Positions 6,536 to 8,990 of a DNA stretch of 8,990 bases are shown here, one piece after another (the first letter of the stretch is position 1; each line of letters starts with the position of its first letter). Both the position numbers and the translations under genes were made by a program. The DNA is from Anaerolineaceae bacterium (GTDB taxonomy: Bacteria > Chloroflexota > Anaerolineae > Anaerolineales > Anaerolineaceae), in contig PMIV01000004.1 in the NCBI GenBank assembly GCA_003158355.1, forward strand, positions 448 through 9,437, written 5' to 3'. Below the pieces are notes generated by a model. That model had not been told where the DNA came from. It did not search any database and saw only the letters and a list, made by a program, of their open reading frames with translations.

Positions 6536-7807
6536 TTAAGGACGCACGGAATAGCTGCCCCGGATGATCCATTTGTAGGTGGTCAATTCGTTCAGCCCCA
6601 TTGGGCCGCGCGCGTGCAGGCGCTGAGTGGAGACGGCAATTTCCGCACCCAATCCCATCTGCGCGCCGTCGGTGAAGCGCGTGGAGGCGTTGACATAAAC
6701 CGCCGCCGAATCCACCTGCTCCACGAAGTAAGCCGCATTTTCGGTGGCTTCGGTAAGGATGCCATCGGAGTGGGCGGTGGAATGTTGGGCAATGTGCTGC
6801 ACGGCTTCTTCAACCCCGGGAACTACTTTTAATCCCAAAACCAAAGAAAGCCATTCGGTGTCAAAATCTTCCGGGCCGGCAGGCTGCACAACGGCGGAGT
6901 TTTTCCCGTTTAACAGTGCCAGCGCGGCCGGTTCCGCGCGGAAAGTAACCCTGTCCGCGGCCAGACGTTCGACCAGGCGGGGCAGGAACTCGGCTGCAAT
7001 TGATTGGTGCACCAGCACGGTATCCAGTGCGTTGCACACCGAAGGCCGCTGGATCTTGGCGTTGCGAATGACCTCGATGGAACGCTCCTGATCGGCGCTT
7101 TCATCCACGAACAGGTGGCAGATGCCCATGCCGCCGGTGATGACCGGGATGCGGCTGTTTTCGCGGCAGAAGGTATGCAGTCCGGCGCCGCCCCGTGGAA
7201 TGACCATATCTACATATTTATCCATTTGCAGCAGTTCCAGCACCAGGGCGCGGTCAGTGTCGCTGATGAGCTGGATGGCCGCCGCGGGAATCTGTGTTCC
7301 CTGCAGACCGCGTTGGATGGCAGCGCAAAGGGCGCGGTTGGAGCGGATGGTCTCGCTGCCCCCGCGCAGGATGACGCAGTTGCCCGATTTCAAGGCCAGC
7401 CCGGCCACATCCACAGTGACGTTGGGGCGGGCTTCATAGATCACAGCCAGAACACCCATCGGCACGCGCTGTTTGCGCAGCACCAGGCCGTTGGGCAGCA
7501 CTTTTTCTTCCAACAAATCTCCAACCGGGTCGGCCAGTTCGGTGACATGGCGCAGGTCAGTGATGATATTTTGCAGACGGCTTTCGTTGAGGGTGAGGCG
7601 GTCGAGCATGGCTTCGCTGATTCCGGCTGCGCGGGCAGCACTCACATCTGCCGCGTTGGCGGCCAGGATCTCATCCCGTTCTGACCATAACTGGTCGGCG
7701 ATCTTTTGCAGGGCCGCGTTTTTTTGCAGCGTCGGCACGTGGGCTAACAGGCCTGCGGCAGCTTTTGCCTGCCGGCATATGGTTTCAATGGAGAGGGTTT
7801 CACTCAT
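6536..7807 (-). CDS. proA: Gamma-glutamyl phosphate reductase (glutamate-5-semialdehyde dehydrogenase)
   Basis: This 423-residue cytosolic enzyme reduces L-glutamyl 5-phosphate to glutamate 5-semialdehyde with NADPH, the second step of proline synthesis. It has the aldehyde-dehydrogenase-like fold. Visible landmarks are EARPNVTVD at 125-133, the LALKSGN-ILRGG cofactor segment at 137-150, the catalytic cysteine C258 in QRPSVCNALDT, the HSTAHSDGI motif at 342-350, and the near-C-terminal VNASTRFTDG and MGLGAEIAVSTQRLHARGPMG blocks that are hallmarks of ProA. Length matches the family (about 417). It follows proB with a 13-base gap on the minus strand and is surely in the same operon, the two enzymes being thought to channel the labile acyl phosphate. 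No frameshift or missing catalytic residue is seen. No terminator is visible in the four bases before the convergent transporter gene. Confidence 0.97.
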   Translation of the reverse strand: MSETLSIETICRQAKAAAGLLAHVPTLQKNAALQKIADQLWSERDEILAANAADVSAARAAGISEAMLDRLTLNESRLQNIITDLRHVTELADPVGDLLEEKVLPNGLVLRKQRVPMGVLAVIYEARPNVTVDVAGLALKSGNCVILRGGSETIRSNRALCAAIQRGLQGTQIPAAAIQLISDTDRALVLELLQMDKYVDMVIPRGGAGLHTFCRENSRIPVITGGMGICHLFVDESADQERSIEVIRNAKIQRPSVCNALDTVLVHQSIAAEFLPRLVERLAADRVTFRAEPAALALLNGKNSAVVQPAGPEDFDTEWLSLVLGLKVVPGVEEAVQHIAQHSTAHSDGILTEATENAAYFVEQVDSAAVYVNASTRFTDGAQMGLGAEIAVSTQRLHARGPMGLNELTTYKWIIRGSYSVRP

Positions 7808-7820
7808 AGGAACTCGCTTT

Positions 7821-8930
7821 CTACAGCAATGCCATGTGATCGCGGTGGATCACTTCATCGCCGAATGTATATCCCAGCAGATTTTCAATTTCTGCGGACT
7901 GATGGCGGCAGAGGTGCTGCAGCTCATCGGCAGTGTAGTTGCTCAGGCCAATGGCTACGGCTTTGCGCTCTTCCGAGATAACGCGTACCGCGTCGCCGCG
8001 GCCAAAAGAGCCGTTCACCTTGATGAGGCCGGCGGGCAGCAGCGAGCCGCCGCGTGCCAGCGCCTGTACCGCCCCGGCATCGATGACCAGCTCGGCTTTG
8101 GAGCGGCTGCCCGAAAGCAGACGGCGCTTGCGCCCTTCCAGCTTATTGACGCTGGGGGTGAAGTGCGTGCCCAGTTCTTCGCCTTTGACGAGGCGCGGCA
8201 AAATATCTTCTACCGAACCGCGGGCAATGATCACCGCAGCGCCGCTGTGGCGGGCCAGATCGGCTGCTTGCAGCTTGGTGACCATGCCGCCGGTGCCCAG
8301 GCCGGTGGAGGTACCGCCGACTGCCTGCCAGAGATCAGCGGAGATCGGCTCTGGGCCCACCTCGCGGATCAACTTTGCCGATTTATCCGTGCGCGGGTCG
8401 CCGCTGTAGAGGCCATCCTGGTCAGTGAGCAGCACCAGCAGGTCAGCTTCGACCAGGCTGGCTACCTGCGCGGAGAGAGCATCGTTGTCGCCAAAACGGA
8501 TCTCGTCCGTGGCAACGGTATCATTTTCATTGATGATGGGGATAATGGCCTGATCGAGCAGGGCTTCGAGCGTATCGCGCGCGTTCAAAAAGCCGTGGCG
8601 GTCAGCCAGGTCAGCACGGGTGAGCAAAATCTGCGCCACGTGCACGCCGTAGATCGAGAAATACTGTTCGTACATCGCCATCAGGCGCGGCTGTCCCACG
8701 GCGGCCATCATCTGCTTGGCCGGGAGCTGTTTGGGCAGGGCCGGGTAGCCCAGTTCTTCGCGTCCGGCGGCAATGGCGCCCGAAGAGACCAGCGCCACCT
8801 GGATCTTCTGGTTGTGCAGCGCGGCCAACTGCCGCGCCAGATCGACCAGCTTTGGCGCAGAGAGTTTCTTACCGCCGCCGGTGAGGGTAGAGGTACCAAT
8901 CTTGATAACAATCCGCTGAGGAGAACTCAT
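7821..8930 (-). CDS. proB: Glutamate 5-kinase with C-terminal PUA domain
   Basis: This 369-residue enzyme phosphorylates L-glutamate to L-glutamyl 5-phosphate with ATP, the committed and normally proline-inhibited step of proline synthesis. The amino-acid kinase domain spans about residues 5-258, with KIGTST at 10-15, LVSSGAIAAG at 47-56, IINENDTVA at 132-140, FGDNDALSA at 146-154, LTDQDGLYSGDPR at 168-180 and GTGGMVTKLQAA at 212-223. A PUA domain follows at about 275-352, as in E. coli ProB (367 residues). The ATG at 8930 puts the first strand RIVIKIG six residues in, as expected. The ribosome binding site is weak (GCAAG). An out-of-frame ATG seven bases upstream opens a 22-codon frame and is probably incidental. 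It is the first gene of proBA. Confidence 0.97.
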   Translation of the reverse strand: MSSPQRIVIKIGTSTLTGGGKKLSAPKLVDLARQLAALHNQKIQVALVSSGAIAAGREELGYPALPKQLPAKQMMAAVGQPRLMAMYEQYFSIYGVHVAQILLTRADLADRHGFLNARDTLEALLDQAIIPIINENDTVATDEIRFGDNDALSAQVASLVEADLLVLLTDQDGLYSGDPRTDKSAKLIREVGPEPISADLWQAVGGTSTGLGTGGMVTKLQAADLARHSGAAVIIARGSVEDILPRLVKGEELGTHFTPSVNKLEGRKRRLLSGSRSKAELVIDAGAVQALARGGSLLPAGLIKVNGSFGRGDAVRVISEERKAVAIGLSNYTADELQHLCRHQSAEIENLLGYTFGDEVIHRDHMALL

Positions 8931-8960
8931 CTTGCATCACACTTTCAAACCGATTGAACG

Positions 8961-8969
8961 ATTTTAGCA
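8961..8969 (-). promoter_or_regulatory. Probable extended -10 promoter of proBA
   Basis: On the minus strand, TGCTAAAAT lies about 30 bases before the proB start. It is an extended -10 element (TGN then TAAAAT, one base off consensus) in an AT-rich stretch. No good -35 hexamer is seen before the window ends, as extended -10 promoters allow. The resulting leader would be only about 25 bases, too short for a riboswitch or attenuator. Confidence 0.45.
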
Positions 8970-8990
8970 TAAAATAGAAAGAATAAATTT

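Noticed and set aside
6529..6538. A terminator between the convergent transporter and proA genes
   Set aside because: Only four bases separate the two stops, and no stable hairpin with a T run is seen on either strand at the junction.
8869..8937. Overlapping 22-codon frame starting seven bases before the proB ATG
   Set aside because: It is out of frame with proB, lacks its own ribosome binding site, and its peptide shows nothing like a leader peptide; there is no proline run or attenuator hairpin.
7473..8957. A 494-codon open frame on the plus strand
   Set aside because: It is antisense to proA and proB, whose motifs are intact, and its translation resembles no family. It is a codon-bias shadow.

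Overview
The window carries eight complete protein-coding genes and no RNA genes, CRISPR array or insertion sequence that I can see. It looks like a bacterial chromosome of moderately high GC, with tight operons and ATG or GTG starts behind Shine-Dalgarno sequences. The lineage cannot be fixed from sequence alone. A Chloroflexota (Anaerolineae-like) host is a low-confidence guess.

Region by region. (1) 1-882: a leader with a possible promoter and a HAD-IB phosphatase (220-882), more AT-rich than the rest. (2) 883-1400: about 520 bases with no convincing gene, containing short open stretches that may be a decayed reading frame. (3) 1401-5431: a four-gene same-strand operon with 4-base overlap or very short gaps: uronate isomerase (uxaC), SDR-type D-mannonate oxidoreductase (uxuB), a LarA-superfamily nickel-pincer racemase/epimerase, and gluconokinase (gntK). 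(4) 5432-5580: a spacer with two overlapping inverted repeats. (5) 5581-6531: an EamA/DMT-type membrane transporter. (6) 6536-8930, minus strand: proB-proA, the first two steps of proline synthesis, convergent with the transporter and preceded by a probable extended -10 promoter at the right edge.

The most interesting point is the four-gene operon. Read in gene order it spells a route from D-glucuronate to D-fructuronate (UxaC), to D-mannonate (SDR UxuB), to D-gluconate (LarA-like C2 epimerase, since mannonate and gluconate are C2 epimers), to 6-phosphogluconate (GntK). This would bypass mannonate dehydratase (UxuA), KDG kinase and KDPG aldolase, none of which is in the window, and feed the pentose phosphate or Entner-Doudoroff pathway. 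The enzyme families are clear. The epimerase's substrate is inferred from context. No uronate transporter, regulator, glycoside hydrolase, or LarB/LarC/LarE cofactor gene is present here, so these must lie elsewhere if the pathway works.
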